In this document: in pieces, positions 24,300 to 36,721 of the stretch
How positions within the stretch are numbered: the first letter of the stretch is position 1
Layout: the number at the start of each line of letters is the position of its first letter
Assembly (NCBI GenBank): GCA_963576735.1
Contig: OY755186.1
Span: 11,891,970-11,955,969, forward strand
Length of the DNA stretch: 64,000 nt
DNA from: Bedellia somnulentella
Taxonomy: Eukaryota > Arthropoda > Insecta > Lepidoptera > Bedelliidae
Reading direction: 5' to 3'
Position numbers and translations under genes: made by a program
Notes under the pieces: model-generated
Databases searched by the model: none
Told to the model about the DNA's origin: nothing
What the model saw: only the letters and a program-made list of their open reading frames with translations

Positions 24300-27200
24300 C
24301 CCAAATTCCAAAAATAACTTAACATTTATTAGAGCAGCGATTTCTATGAAATACGTGAATGAACTAAGAATCTAAGATGCATATATAAAAGAGTTCAACG
24401 AGCGCACATACTAAAAAAAACAATGAAAGTTATAAAATCGGAAGAAATGCAATTATACAGTTCATAATGAGCCCCTATAACTCAGCATGGGTCCGAAATA
24501 CAATCAATAGGAATTTATTACCAAGATTTGCAAAGGCCACGCTTTTTTGAGGTTCCAATGGTAAAGGCGGTTATTCTTTTTTTGAAAGGACGGTCCTAGA
24601 ATGCCGCACGTATTGTGCCATGAAATAGGAATGACAGTAAAAGTTACGCCCACTTTTTAGATTCTTTTCTTAGAGTCTTCAAAAGTTTTTAAAGATTATA
24701 GAATATGGTAGACCTTCTTTGGTTACCAAATAGGTTGTATTAAGTTGAGTATTGGATGAAGTTAGTTTTTTTTTGGGAAACATCATATTTTATTTTGTTT
24801 CAAGCTTAATTTAACATAATATCTTTTATTATTCCATAACTTAATAATACATATATTATTACAATATACTAGGATAAAAGGAAATTAAAAAATGAGTTAT
24901 TTTATTTTAAGTAGGTATTTAAACTATGGGTAATCTTATCAAACGTAATATATATTATATTATAAATTATTTAATTTTAAATTTATACAGTATTTAATTA
25001 CATGTAAATATAAAAAATATATTGAAGGCCGTTAAGCTATTAACGCAGGTAAACACGCTCAATACCCTCTAGTGGCCATCTAAACACGTGTTCAAATTTA
25101 TTGTTACTTTGAATCTTCCTTATTTTGCCATAACAGCCAAATAATGTGCGCAACAATTACCAACTTTATGACTCAAGACTTAGAGTTGCTTTTACGTCAG
25201 GAAAGTTTTAAAACTTACAGAAGACTTTAACGCCAAGATGTCTTAAATGCGACTCTTACAGTTTCTACTTTAAACCTTATTTATATTGTAATAAAATTGG
25301 AAGTTAGTTTTGGGTATAAGAATGCATTTAATCAATTTCGAGGTGAAATTGAAGACTATCACTTGATTCTTAAGGGGGCACTTTAAGGCCGTAGCGAGAT
25401 GATTGTGTTAGGGCTATCCATCAATCTACCGACATTGAAAAAAAGTCCTAGCAAGAAACTTTTTTGAAACCATTTCCTGTGCCCTGAGGCCTGTATTTTA
25501 GCCAATTTTTGTTTGCAAAAAATACAATGCTTTTTTCAGAGTTTTTGGTCAGAAATGTTTTTTGCGTTTCGAGTTTTATCAAAACTTTTTGCGATTTAGC
25601 AAATGATTACATTTATATTTGCGTGAAATTAAATAACTTAAGATGGAATTCTAAATTCCTTTTTGGTTAACATTTCCTTTTATTTATATGTTGGCATATT
25701 TCATATTTTAGGCTTCCTTCATTGGTCTTCAAAGGCCTTTTCGTGTCAATAGGGTCAAAATGAATTTTATTTTAAAGGATGGTTAATGGTAAGGCGATAA
25801 CAGTTAAACCAAATATCAGCTCTCAGATTTTCTTTTAACGCATATTTCATAACCTAATTATAGAGAAGATAGTGCTGCGTTGTAAAATGGAAAAGGAAGA
25901 AAAAAAGTATAATTGAGCATGAGTGTTTTTAGAATCAAAAGTCTACTGTATTAAATACTGTTGTTAAATATTCAACTGGCATGTTGAGTAGATTTTCCAA
26001 TCTTCGTAATGTTGTTTGTTTTGCTATGAATTTAGTTATTTTTTAATACATTTGCGAAACCAACAGGTGTTTAGAAAATCATTTTTTGCAAGTGTATACA
26101 TGAAATATGTGTCAAATTCCTAGAAACCTTTTGAAGTACAGTTCCAATAAAAACGAAGTTTGGATTTAAAAAATTGGGTTTCCGGTAAACTTGGTCGGAA
26201 TGCGTTGTGTAATTTAACACCGCACTAAATTACTGTTTGCTACACGTGCGGATATATGTTAGTTTTTATCTAAAAATCGGTGTGTCGCTAGATATGACGT
26301 TTTCTGTTGCGAAATATTTGTTAGCACGTGTTTTGTATTAGTGTTGGGAGTTAATGGAATTGCTGGCTTATGAGCCGCTTCCTCTTTTAAATTATACATA
26401 ATACTCGTTTTTACGATCTGTCCCTGAATATAAAGTTTGTTCTTAATTTTATGTCTGTGTGACTTGATGTATTAGTGAGTTGATGAACCAAATTTTCACT
26501 TGGAGTTTAGAATAACAAATAAGGTTAATTTTAACTAAAGTGTTTGGGCTATTGATTAATGATTAGTTTAATGAAAGAGTATACATTTTCGTATACATAG
26601 TAGCTATCGACTTTAACCTTTGGAATTGGAAAAAGTATGCAGATTTGAAGTGTTTTTTATTGCTTATTTGCTGTAAAAAAACATCACCCTGTAATAAATA
26701 GCATATTGCAAGTTAAGCAAAAATTTGCTGATATAAGCGATATTTTTGTGATGAAATTACACATCAAAAACGAAAATAAAAAAATCTTGTTAAGTATCCT
26801 TAATGATTACGAGTAAAAAAATATGATCCTTTTTATTTCAATTAATCTTTTATTACCTATCTATTAAAGTCATATGAATGTTTAACATTAGTAAACGTAG
26901 CTGTGTAAAAACATCGGAAATAGCGCACAGTGTGTCATTTGCAACACCTAATTAAGCGGCCATAATGGCTTCCTGCACTTGTCTGCGACGATACACTAAT
27001 GCACTTGTTGTGTTATTTTGTATGTTAGTTTGTGGTTTTGAACTAGGACACTTAATAAGTGAAGGAAAATCACACTTGTAAACTTTAAGTGATTTAATTT
27101 GGCTTTTGAAGTTATAGGTGACATCCTGCGGGTGCTTAAGTTTTTCGTTTTTGTTGCAATTTGTGATGGTCTTTATCAGTTTTGTAAAAATGAATATAAC

Positions 27201-28070
27201 AACACTAATATATTGCGATAAAAGATGGTCAGCCAACATAATTAATGTGTACAGTTTCCGATCAAATTCTTTCTTAAAATTAAATTACAAAATAATCTTT
27301 TCATTCGGCATCTGAGGAATTTCTTATAAGAAATTTACAAGCTTCCGTATACAGAACAAACTGTTTTAAGACTGACTTACTTGTACCATTTTAAGGGATT
27401 CAATCAATAAGGGATGCCACATTGTAATTTCTAATAAAGGGATCTTTTTAATCTGCAGAAGTGAGTTTCCGTCGTATTGAATACTCTTAATAATAGTTGG
27501 CATCAGATGCATAGAACTCCATAAACCTGTGTGATTTCCGAGATTGGGAGATATTGTATAGTGAGTGCTATGTTTAACAACATCTTAATACAAGTTTTAC
27601 GCCTGAGGCGTTTGTTTTATGCATCGCTCAGCACAAAGAAGTGCCGCGAAACTTGTCAATTTTAACAAGGACGTCGGCGAGCCTCTATTTCACACTCGCA
27701 CAATATTCAAAAGACTTGCAAACTTAAATCTAAACCGCTTCAAGGTGCTCCATAATCTGTTTCTTGAAAACATTCGATTGATTTAATATTTGGGACCTCT
27801 TAAGTTAATATTTTAAGAAGTAAATAAATAACTTTATCGTTTACGAACAACAGTTTTTTGCGTAAATTTTAATTCCTTCTTAATAAATCTGTGTACTAAA
27901 CATAGGACAGAATTTTTAGTTTACAGCTTAATTTCTATTGGCTTGAAAGATAATAAAAGTAATGGATCTGGAATCGAAAATCTTAAACAAATTATTCAAG
28001 TTAGGTCTTCTTGCAAATATATATCGGCTCGTGAAAATCTATGAATTCACTAACCATGCATGGAAATATA
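24300..28070. other. Long AT-rich intergenic stretch
   Basis: No gene, RNA or repeat is recognised over about 3.8 kb. Short AT-rich open frames at 26952-27315 look like chance. Confidence 0.4.
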
Positions 28071-28073
28071 ATT

Positions 28074-28204
28074 ACATACATATACTCACGGCTATAAATC
28101 CCTAGAAGGGGTAGTCAGAGCTAGGCCCCAATATCGTTAGTCGCCTGTTACGTACACCCACCGGAAGAAATGGGGTAGTGCTATTCTAAGCCGACACTAC
28201 ACAG
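28074..28204 (-). mobile_element. Family-A SINE-like copy with internal deletion
   Basis: Both ends are present, but about 115 bp of the middle is missing (from 'cagagctag' straight to 'gccccaatatcg'). Confidence 0.75.
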
Positions 28205-28767
28205 CAAATAAATATATATTACCTAATTACTTACTTTAGGATAACGTATACTCCGCCGCAATCAATAGCAAAGACGAAGCAACAAAGGTAAGATTAGCAG
28301 CATTCTGCTACAATTGAACAGCAGCATTCACTTAGAGTCGACACCTCTATGTAAATAGGCAGTGGGTCCATCAGAATCTTCAAAAGCGCCGCGACTAGGC
28401 GGCTCGGGCAGCCTCTCAAAAACGCGCATTCATACCAAGGAGGCTTTATAGCTGGCCGACCACCTCACATGGTGTTGTCCACATAAATGTCACATTGTTC
28501 TGGAGAACACGTGTTAAGTTTACGAGTACGAAATACGAGTGAGTAGTGTGTGGACAAAGATTTTTATACTTTGTTTTATTATCGTATGTCGGTGATTTGA
28601 ATTATTTTGGATGAATCATAGGTTTTTAGTTTATGGATGATTTTAATGTTGTCGGAGTACGAAATAGTATGAATGGACTGTGAAAAATACGTTGCTATCA
28701 CAGGAATGTATTGTAATGTAATAAATGAAATAGAATAAAAGTATTTTAAGTATTTATAATGTTTTTT

Positions 28768-29410
28768 AGGGTTCCGTAGCCAAATGGCAAAAACGGGACC
28801 CTTATAGATTCGTCATGTCTGTCTGTCTGTCCGTCCGTCCGTCCGTCCGTCCGTCCGTCCGTATGTCACAGCCAGTTTATTCCGAAACTATAAGAACTAC
28901 ATTATTGGAAATTGGTGCGTAGATGTATTCTGTAAACCGCATTAAGATTTTAAAATGAAATCTGAAAAAAAAAACCAAAATTTGTAGGGTTCCCCATACA
29001 TAGAACTGAAACTCAAAATTTTTTTTTTCATCAAACCTATACGTGTGGGGTATTTATCAAAAGGTATTTGAAAATGATGTTGAGGTTTCTTATATCATTT
29101 TTTTCAAAACTGAATAGTTTGCGCGAGAGACTTTTTCAAAGTGCTAAAATGTGTGTCCCCCCCCCGTAACTTCTAAAATATGGGCATGATAATACTGAAA
29201 AAAATATATGATGTGTATTACTATACAAACTACTAACGAAAATTGGTTTGAATGATATCTAGCCCGTAGTTCTATTTTTAAACGTCATAAATCAAATTAC
29301 TTACCTAATTTGGCTCCCATGATTTTCACACAAACGGGATTTTCTATATATATGATAGTACGGAACCCTTAGTGCGCGATCCGACTCGCACTTGGCCGGT
29401 TTTTTTTGAT
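28768..29410. mobile_element. Foldback-type repeat with GGGTTCCGTA / TACGGAACCC ends
   Basis: GGGTTCCGTA at about 28769 and TACGGAACCC at about 29359 are inverted copies. A (GTCT/GTCC)n run follows the left end, and a tail ending 'gactcgcacttggccggttt' follows the right one. I associate this layout with a repeat widespread in lepidopteran genomes. No ORF is present. Its class (Helitron-derived or MITE-like) cannot be fixed from this copy. Confidence 0.6.
28814..28862. repeat. (GTCT)n(GTCC)n microsatellite
   Basis: Pure tetranucleotide units lie inside the foldback repeat, shifting from GTCT to GTCC. Confidence 0.95.
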
Positions 29411-29851
29411 AATTAAAAGTGGTAATAAACTTGCTTACAAGTTAAAATCGATTCGGGTTGAAAAGGTATGTTATTAGAGAAACCCATAAAAATTACTCAA
29501 CATACTTCTTATCCGTGTGCAGCAAATTTTAGTTTTTATGAAACCAAACAGTTTTATCAAAATATTAATAATCTACCAACATATGAGTTATTATTAAACT
29601 CAATGTTTACGCCGTGTCCCCCCGGAAGGGTGGCTGAGATACTATAACATATTTTTTTCATTTACATAAATCATTCATACAGGATATGAGCACATTATTA
29701 TATCTACAATATTCTTTAACCAGTTTTTGTACTATTGCAAACAAAATACATATCTAATGCAAACTATATTATTGAAAATCATGAATGTACAGAATTTATT
29801 ATATTTGTTTTCAAAATCACGCTTCGGGACTTATATCTATGACACACTGCT

Positions 29852-30125
29852 GTGTAGTGCCCTCCCACATTTTTTTTCGTTGGTGTTCGTTGGAGGTTTT
29901 GGAGCTTTTTGCGCAAATTGTTGGGCGATGCGGTTGGAGACCCAAAACCAACCCTTTTACCTACTCAAGTTCTAAAAGAGGCTGAGGGAATAAGCAATTA
30001 TTTATTCAAAAGCCCTGGCAACTCCTTCAAGGAATTTTATAGCCTTGTGTTTTTGAGATGCAATTATTTATTCAAAAGCTCTGGCAACTCCTTCAAGGGA
30101 TTTTATAGCCTTGTGTTTTTGAGAT
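29852..30125 (+). mobile_element. Diverged family-A SINE-like copy with a duplicated tail
   Basis: The 5' 'tgtgtagtg' and the middle 'gggcgatgcggttggagaccc' are recognisable. The 3' part carries a 66-bp tandem duplication. The open frames at 29727-30184 lie in this repeat and are not genes. Confidence 0.65.
29994..30125 (+). repeat. Two tandem 66-bp units
   Basis: 29994-30059 and 30060-30125 differ at about two positions. Each unit covers the family-A tail region. Confidence 0.92.
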
Positions 30126-30463
30126 ATGTGGTAACAAATTATTATTATTTTGGTATTTCTAGTACAGAAAAGCTGATAAAATAAAGTGTTCTAGGCGATG
30201 CTTGCCAACCAATTACACAAGCACTAGGTGTTTGGTTCAGCTAGTGCAACAGCGTCGAAAACTCATTAAACTCAGTACTGGTTGTTCAAATGGCTGATTT
30301 TAAACCATTTAATATAGATTTTTTTATTGATATATTTCTGTAATGCTTAAAAGTTCAAATCATGCAGTATTTAATCACTTCCATTTTGGCACTTTTCACG
30401 TTAGATCGGCAAATTAATTGTAAACACTCTCATTTTATTACAAGTGTTGCCTTTGAATTACTC

Positions 30464-30700
30464 ACGACGTCCGTGGTCGAGTGGATAGGTTCTTGTGACT
30501 AGCTTCTTGGTGTGAAGGTTGCGGGTTCGATCCCCGCTGAGAGCAACATTTACATGATGAGCATAAAATGAATGTTTCTTAGTCTCTGATGTTATTTATA
30601 TGTGTATTATATTTATATAATATTAAGTTTATCGTTGAGTTAGTATCTCTTAAATAACTTCCACTTATTTTGGGCCTAACTTGATCCGTGTCCGTTTTTT
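30464..30700 (+). mobile_element. tRNA-headed SINE (family D)
   Basis: The head has A-box (TGGTCGAGTGG) and B-box (GGTTCGATCCC) promoter elements with a perfect T-arm (GCGGG...CCCGC), but no matching acceptor stem, so it is not a functional tRNA. A body of the lepidopteran SINE type follows ('tatttatatgtgtattat', 'ttttgggcctaacttgatccgtgt'). Confidence 0.7.
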
Positions 30701-30703
30701 ATA

Positions 30704-30955
30704 CATACATACATACATATACTCACGGCTATAAATCCCAGGAAGGGGTAGCCAGAGCTAAAGAATTAGAAATTCCTCAGCCACTTTTGGAATTTGAGTG
30801 GGGAAAAGATAGTAAAAATAAAGGTTGTTTGTGATGGGTCTCCAACCGCATCGCCCAAAAATCCCTTAAAATCCCCAATACCGTTAGTCGCCTCTTACGA
30901 ACACCCACCGGAAGAAATGGGGTAGTGCTATTCTAAACCAACATCACACGGAAAT
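30704..30955 (-). mobile_element. Family-A SINE-like retroposon inserted at the end of the family-D SINE
   Basis: This full-length copy is flanked by an imperfect 12-bp duplication (CCGTTTTTTATA left, CCGCTTTTTATA right at 30956-30967). The left duplication is the 3' end of the tRNA-headed SINE, so this copy landed later. Confidence 0.8.
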
Positions 30956-30967
30956 CCGCTTTTTATA

Positions 30968-33004
30968 TTTTTTGTAATTTCATACGTATTTAAAATACGT
31001 TTGGCGTCAAGCTTTTAGGAATCATTTTGTATTACTTTATTAGCATATTTTTTCTGCAAACAATTTACTAAGGATATTAATAATGTCCATGCCGTGCCAT
31101 GTAATCAAATTAATTAATTCAATCAATATAAACGCTGCCGCGCGACATTCACGCTGTCGGTATATGACTCCCTTACAATCACCATGAAATTCTGCGCTGC
31201 GAAGTATTCCTAGCATAATACAGACAATATTAATATAATTTATATAAAACAAAACTAAAAATACAGCATTCAAATAAATTCCATTGGTTTTTATGAAGTC
31301 TACCAGTAAATAAGGACTTAAATGTAATAAATTTACTAACTAGCAGCTGTGACGGAAGGTAAGTCAACATCAATGTAACGCGTCGCAAACCGTGAAATCT
31401 GTCGCGAAATCAAAAGCCGTGCAAGATCCTCAATAGGAATCTGCAGCTAAATCAAAGAACATGTGTTTGTAATGCTGACACCCGTTCAGCGGATCGAATC
31501 TGTGAAGAAAGCCCGCACAAATCTCTAAGAAATAACCGAAAAACCGAAATTTTTCGTCGATTCGTCACAGTACCGATTTCACGCTACCCTGTTAGAAAAT
31601 GTTACATTACGTGGATTCAAGACGTGCGCGAAGGTGTCGCCCGCTTTTGTGACGGCCGATGTCGTTGGAATGGAACGAATTGCGTTTTGAAATTGTACCG
31701 ATTTATCATTCTTAACCGTTTGCATTATACTTATTAAATGGACATCCAGAGATTTGTGAAAATGTCACGTTTTATAAACGGTATTGTTGTTGGACGATAT
31801 TTTAACAAGAATGGGTTGTGGTGGACGGGCCGTTGGCTTTTAAAGCTACACCTATATGACTGGGCAAACATTATGTAGTATCAACTATTTAGCACATTCG
31901 AACTACTTTTTAACATCTATTTTGTTGCAATAATATTGATAAAGAGCCATTATGAAGTATCTTTAATTTCATCATCATTACTCAATTCAACTTCAGCAAC
32001 TGACTGAGTGTCAAGGATTGTATATTTAATCCAATGAATTCCAATCGAAATTGATATAAATGAAATCCCGCTACCCTTTTCTGGATTTAAAGACTTGAAA
32101 ATCTTGAGACAGATATTAATCAATTCAATAATGAGTAGATTCCCAATTAGCGTGAATATAAAAGCTCAATGAGCCATGGTACTTTTACTTACTATTTCAG
32201 ATACAGGTCTATAATTAAATAAAGACATGAATGAATACACAAAGCCTTTATAAACAAGACACAAGAGTATATACGGTGGTAGGCTTTTTTACAAACGTTC
32301 TTCTTGTTCTACCTTGTGGTGTTTAAGTATGTACATACAGTAACGACACATAATCAATAATACAGTCAAGTATTTGTTCTGCTTATAGCTATTTTAGTAT
32401 AATTATTGTAACTCTAATCCCTGTTAACGATTTACATCTTTTTTCAACCGGATCAATATGTAATTTCAGTCATTAAGGTAACATCCAGATATTTTTAAAT
32501 TAAGAATTACGGGTAGTGGTTTTCGTAATTTTTCGTTGAACCCTTTCTTATATGTTTCTATTTTGTTTATCGAGAGAAAGAGATTCGAGCCGTCTAACAG
32601 AACTGGCCATATTCTTTTAGGGACGTTGTCGGTGCGAGATTTATCTAGCCTTTTTTATACAAGTAGATTTTACGCTGTCCTACTTTTAAAACCTAAAAAA
32701 ACCTTTTGAAAACCCCTTCAGAAGACGATAGATTAAATTAAAACTATATTATTGATAATAACATTAAATCGAAATTAATTCCCTCATTTATTTGCATCAT
32801 TGATATTTTTTTTAAATTGATTAGTATTAAAAGAGATAATAAATGAAAGGACCAACAGTGAAATGGGATGTGATTTTAGAAGACATATTGGTAAAAAATG
32901 GCCCAATTGCAGATCTAGCTACCCGACAACATTCTTATTCTGAATGTCTTGCCCAAAATAAACATAACTATAATCTCTTTGCTGTAAAATGTTTATTGAT
33001 AAAA
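30968..33004. other. Intergenic DNA with a GC-richer patch at about 31330-31700
   Basis: The patch has several CpG-containing motifs and open frames in two phases up to about 31.7 kb. No domain is recognised. The rest is AT-rich. Confidence 0.3.
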
Positions 33005-33014
33005 TAAGATATTT

Positions 33015-33278
33015 GTGTAGTGTCGGCATAGCCTGCTGTGTAGTGTCGGCTTAGAATAGCACTACCCCATTTCTTCCGGTGGGTGTACGTAAAAGGCGAC
33101 TAACGGTATTGGGGCTTTTTAGGGATTTTTGGGCGATGCGGTTGGAGACCCATCACCAACAACCTTTATTTTACCATCTTTTCCCCACACAACTTCCAAA
33201 AGTGGCTGAGGAATTTCTAATTCCTTAGCTCTGGCTACCCCTTCTAGGGATTTATAGCCGTGAGTATATGTATGTATG
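33015..33278 (+). mobile_element. Family-A SINE-like retroposon with duplicated head
   Basis: The copy is flanked by a 10-bp target duplication, TAAGATATTT, at 33005-33014 and 33279-33288. The first 15 bases (gtgtagtgtcggc) occur twice in a row, so the head was copied twice before or during insertion. Confidence 0.88.
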
Positions 33279-33769
33279 TAAGATATTTTGAACACTACAA
33301 GGGTACACTAAAAAAAGCATCTACAGCTTATGCCTATTGAATATAATGTGTTAATAAAAGCACCTAAATGATACACTATAAATATTTAATCGAGAGGAAC
33401 CAGTTAATTTTATCATTTATTATAAACATCATAGTTTACTACTGCTCTGGAGCATGCAGCAAGAGTGTAATGTAAGTATGTAATTATGTTTTTAATTACC
33501 AGCTTCTGTATTGGAGTGGTTTGCTTTTAATCAAATTAATGTTTTGTTTACTGTAGAATGTGGCAGCCAAGTGTACGCGCTATGCCACGCCTTGCCGTAA
33601 TTAAATTTAATTGCACCGTAGTTATTTATTTTATTGTACAACATTTGTGTACCATTTTATCATTTTAAATAGTTAATACAGTATTAGTTCAAGTGCAATA
33701 TGTTGAAAATGATTTTGTAAATTGAATTTTCTATCATTTATCTAATAAGTATTCAAGTAGGCTAGGAAT

Positions 33770-33875
33770 AGCCAAGGATGGGGACTTTTAAGGTGTTTCT
33801 TAGACGATGAGATTAGAGACCCTCCACCAATAATGCTAAACCCCCCTTTTAGGATTTTTATTATATAAATTTGTA
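33770..33875 (+). mobile_element. Degraded family-A SINE-like fragment
   Basis: Recognisable by 'gatgagattagagaccctccaccaa' and surrounding diverged family-A sequence. Confidence 0.4.
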
Positions 33876-34091
33876 GCATGTATGTATTATATGCAGCACA
33901 AATTTTTGTAGTAAATATGCAAAGATTAAGTAAAAATTGATATACCTACATCGCTCCACAAACTGTTTTAAATGTTTGATTGATAGGAACGCAATATTTT
34001 TATGTGTCAAGATTATTGCTTGTGAATTCAGAAGCAAGAGCCTACTTAAAAAATACATTAAGCAACTTAATCGGAATATGTTCGCTTTTGC

Positions 34092-34282
34092 TGTGTAGTG
34101 TCAGCTTAGAATAGAACTACCCCATTATTATCGTAGGTGTTCGTTACAGGTGACTAAGGTTATTGGGGCTTCCATTACCATTCCATTTCCCCACTCAACT
34201 TACAAAAGTTTCTTATTCTGAAGCCCTTGTTACCCCTTATCCCTATAAGGGATTTATAGCCGTGGCTATATGTATGTATGTA
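34092..34282 (+). mobile_element. Family-A SINE-like copy with internal deletions
   Basis: It has a 5' 'tgtgtagtgtcagcttagaatag' type head and a (TATG)n tail, with part of the middle missing. The open frame at 34163-34390 runs through it. Confidence 0.7.
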
Positions 34283-34639
34283 CGCAAAGTATGTAGAGAT
34301 GAAATATCATTATTTGTTTTAAAACGCCTCCATTCATCAATTCCACTCATTCAAATTACCACACACACACAAACAATCCCAAAAGATTAATTTAAAGATT
34401 AGCATAGGGTGGTTGCATATTAAAAACACTTAAAGCTAACTCTACTATACTAACTATTTCTAACTCAATTACCTCTAGAGTTTTTCATGATAAGTTCAGC
34501 TACCCATGAGCTAGCTTATCTAAAACTGGATATGTTAATAGTAGAACTAGTTTTTTTCAGATCTACGTGATATCATTATCTGCCAATGTTTATTACTATC
34601 GCTCTTTTACTGTAGATTAGAAAAAAACATTTATATATA

Positions 34640-34764
34640 TCTTCTTCTTCTTATTCGTTTCGCTCTTGTCAGAGCGGTCGTGGTCTTCATGAGGGAGGGT
34701 CGGGGGCTGCAGTTGCCCGTCTAATGATGTCTCGCCATCTGGTCCGGTTCGCAGAATTTCTGGC

Positions 34765-34765
<1 letters not shown>
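34640..34765. repeat. Fragment of a dispersed repeat of unknown class
   Basis: The segment 'gctcttgtcagagcggtcgt' to 'gtctcgccatctggtccggttcgc' is GC-rich and unlike its flanks. I have an impression of it as a repeated lepidopteran sequence but cannot name the family. Confidence 0.35.

Positions 34766-34766
<1 letters not shown>

Positions 34767-34792
<26 letters not shown>
34767..34792. repeat. (AT)n microsatellite
   Basis: About 12 AT units lie immediately before the family-B SINE. Confidence 0.95.
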
Positions 34793-34795
<3 letters not shown>

Positions 34796-34796
34796 G

Positions 34797-35173
34797 CAAC
34801 CGTGATAGCCCAGTGGGTAGAACACTCGGTTATCGTGCAAACGACTAGTGTTCAAATCCTGGGTCGGGCCTACACCAATTTGTCTTTTCTAAAGACATAT
34901 GTGTGGTTAATTTATCATGGTTGTTAACGGTGAGGGAAAACATCGTGAGGAAACCCACATGGCTGAGTTGTACTTAGTCATGTGACAGTGTATTCGTACA
35001 AACGGCGATAGGCCTGCCCCCTATCACGTGAGTACACTGTCCATGCAAAACGTGGGTACTCTGAACACCGGGTGACAAAGTCACGTGATGTTCAGAAGTA
35101 TTAGTACCTCTGCCAACCCCTTCGGGGATATTCGGCGTGAACGTTTATGTTATGTTATGTATGTTATGTTATT
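34797..35173 (+). mobile_element. tRNA-derived SINE (family B), full length
   Basis: This is the best full copy. It has a tRNA-like head with A and B boxes at about 34803-34870, a body with the gaacaccgggtgac/gtcacgtgatgttc stem and a TTATG-repeat tail. It is almost identical to the copy in the Harbinger intron, so both look young. Confidence 0.88.
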
Positions 35174-35289
35174 TTTCATTTTTTACACCATTAATTATGT
35201 CCTTACATAAATGAATAAGGCTTGAGCCTGCATTGGGTGTTTTGGCATTAATCCGAGACATGCTGACCTAGTGCGGCCGGCTGACTAGC

Positions 35290-35655
35290 CAAACTACTAC
35301 CGTGATGGTAGCTGTGACCGAAGTTAACAAACTCTTCAAAGAACACAACCATCCTTATTTTCGGGATATCAAGGGATTCAGCTTCTAATATCATTGGAAA
35401 CTAAGTTTAGAATCATAAATTAAAATGGTGACTAAATCCCGGGAGTTGAAACTGAGACCTTTGACTCATAAGCCAAATGCACGTAACGTGAATGACTTTA
35501 GACGTATATTCCCATAAAAAAGGGAGACCGGTATTATCATTAGCAAGTAAATGTCTTTCTTGTTTTCTTTCTATATTTCATTAAACAAATAAATGCACTT
35601 AACGGGGAACAAATCCGCGGCAAAGTGTGTTGCTAGACCACTAAACTACGGGGTG
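35290..35655 (-). mobile_element. Two degraded tRNA-like SINE heads
   Basis: On the minus strand, 'gtagtttagtggtctagc' near 35640 resembles an A box. 'cagtttcaactcccggg' near 35445 resembles a B box. Both are diverged and without clear ends. Confidence 0.35.
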
Positions 35656-35924
35656 AGTTTAATAAAAAATAGGAGTTAGTAATGGCTTCCTATAGTATGC
35701 TTAGCTTACCAATCTCGTAAATAGTCCCAGATTTCTATACTTTTGCACTACTACATATTTTGATCTTATTCCGGCAAATTTTGTAGATTTTTTTTTATTT
35801 CATTAGTTTTCTACTAAAAAAATCCGTGCATAATCATATTTTTTGTTAATTAGGTTGGTGATAACCATCATTGGAATATATAATCTAATTGGGTATGTAT
35901 TGAAAGCTCCTGGTGGTATAATAA

Positions 35925-36150
35925 ATAAATATATACGAATATAGCACACAGTTCATTAAGGCTCAAGAAAAGAACAAGAGTGACTCGACGACCAATATTA
36001 TGTAAAATGCATACAAGCATCATCAAAGATTAAGCAACAACGCAAAATCTATGTTGTTCCGTCAATTGAACAACCTCAGTGGGGATCGAACCCACGATCT
36101 TCGATAATCTTTTCTCCTAGCTACTATACCAAGGACATTATCGAAAAATA
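35925..36150 (-). mobile_element. tRNA-headed SINE, diverged
   Basis: The minus strand has A-box (TGGTATAGTAGCTAGG) and B-box (GGTTCGATCCCCAC) motifs at about 36075-36135, then an AT-rich body. Confidence 0.5.
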
Positions 36151-36166
36151 TATTTTAACTATTATT

Positions 36167-36432
36167 ATTTATCATGGTTGCTAACGGTGAGGGGAAACAT
36201 CGTGAGGAAACCCACATGGCTGAGTTGTACTTAGTCATGTGACAGTGTATTCGTACAAAACGGCGATAGGCCTGCCCCCTATCACGTGAGTACACTGTCT
36301 AAGCAAAACGTGGGTACCTTCTCTGGAAACTAGATGGCGCTTGGCATGTGAGTTCAGGAGTATTGGTACCTCTGCCAACCCCTTCGGGCATAAACGGCGT
36401 GAACGTTTATGTTACGTTTATGTTATATTTTA
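36167..36432 (+). mobile_element. tRNA-derived SINE (family B), 5'-truncated
   Basis: It lacks the tRNA-like head and starts at 'ttatcatggttgctaacgg'. It carries the variant body 'ctggaaactagatggcgct', shared with the copy at 61068-61440, so at least two subfamilies exist. Confidence 0.8.
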
Positions 36433-36574
36433 ACTACAATTTTATTTTTAATGTGTATCGTATTTGTATATACATTGGAGGTTTTCCAAATATTTTTGTA
36501 GTAGGATGGTAAAATTGAACTGCATGCCACATTCCCCCGCTCTAATTAGCTATTGATTGTTAATTTGACACTAA

Positions 36575-36665
36575 CATCCAATGTTTCCATAAGTGGCAGA
36601 AGAGTTCCTAATTCTGAAACCCTGACAACCCCTCTTTAGGATTCAAAGCATATGATTATATATGA
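36575..36665 (+). mobile_element. Degraded family-A SINE-like fragment
   Basis: Recognised by 'tccataagtggcagaagagttcctaattctgaaaccctgac', in line with the 3' half of the family. Confidence 0.4.
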
Positions 36666-36721
36666 AAGCAAATATTTTTAAAACCTCATTTTTATTTTCA
36701 AGGAATAAACAAAACAAATAA

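Noticed and set aside
30470..30545. tRNA-like sequence with good A and B boxes
   Set aside because: The T arm pairs, but the 5' and 3' ends do not form an acceptor stem, and a SINE body follows. Treated as a SINE head.
34724..34927. Open frame across the (AT)n run
   Set aside because: It consists of microsatellite and SINE head sequence.
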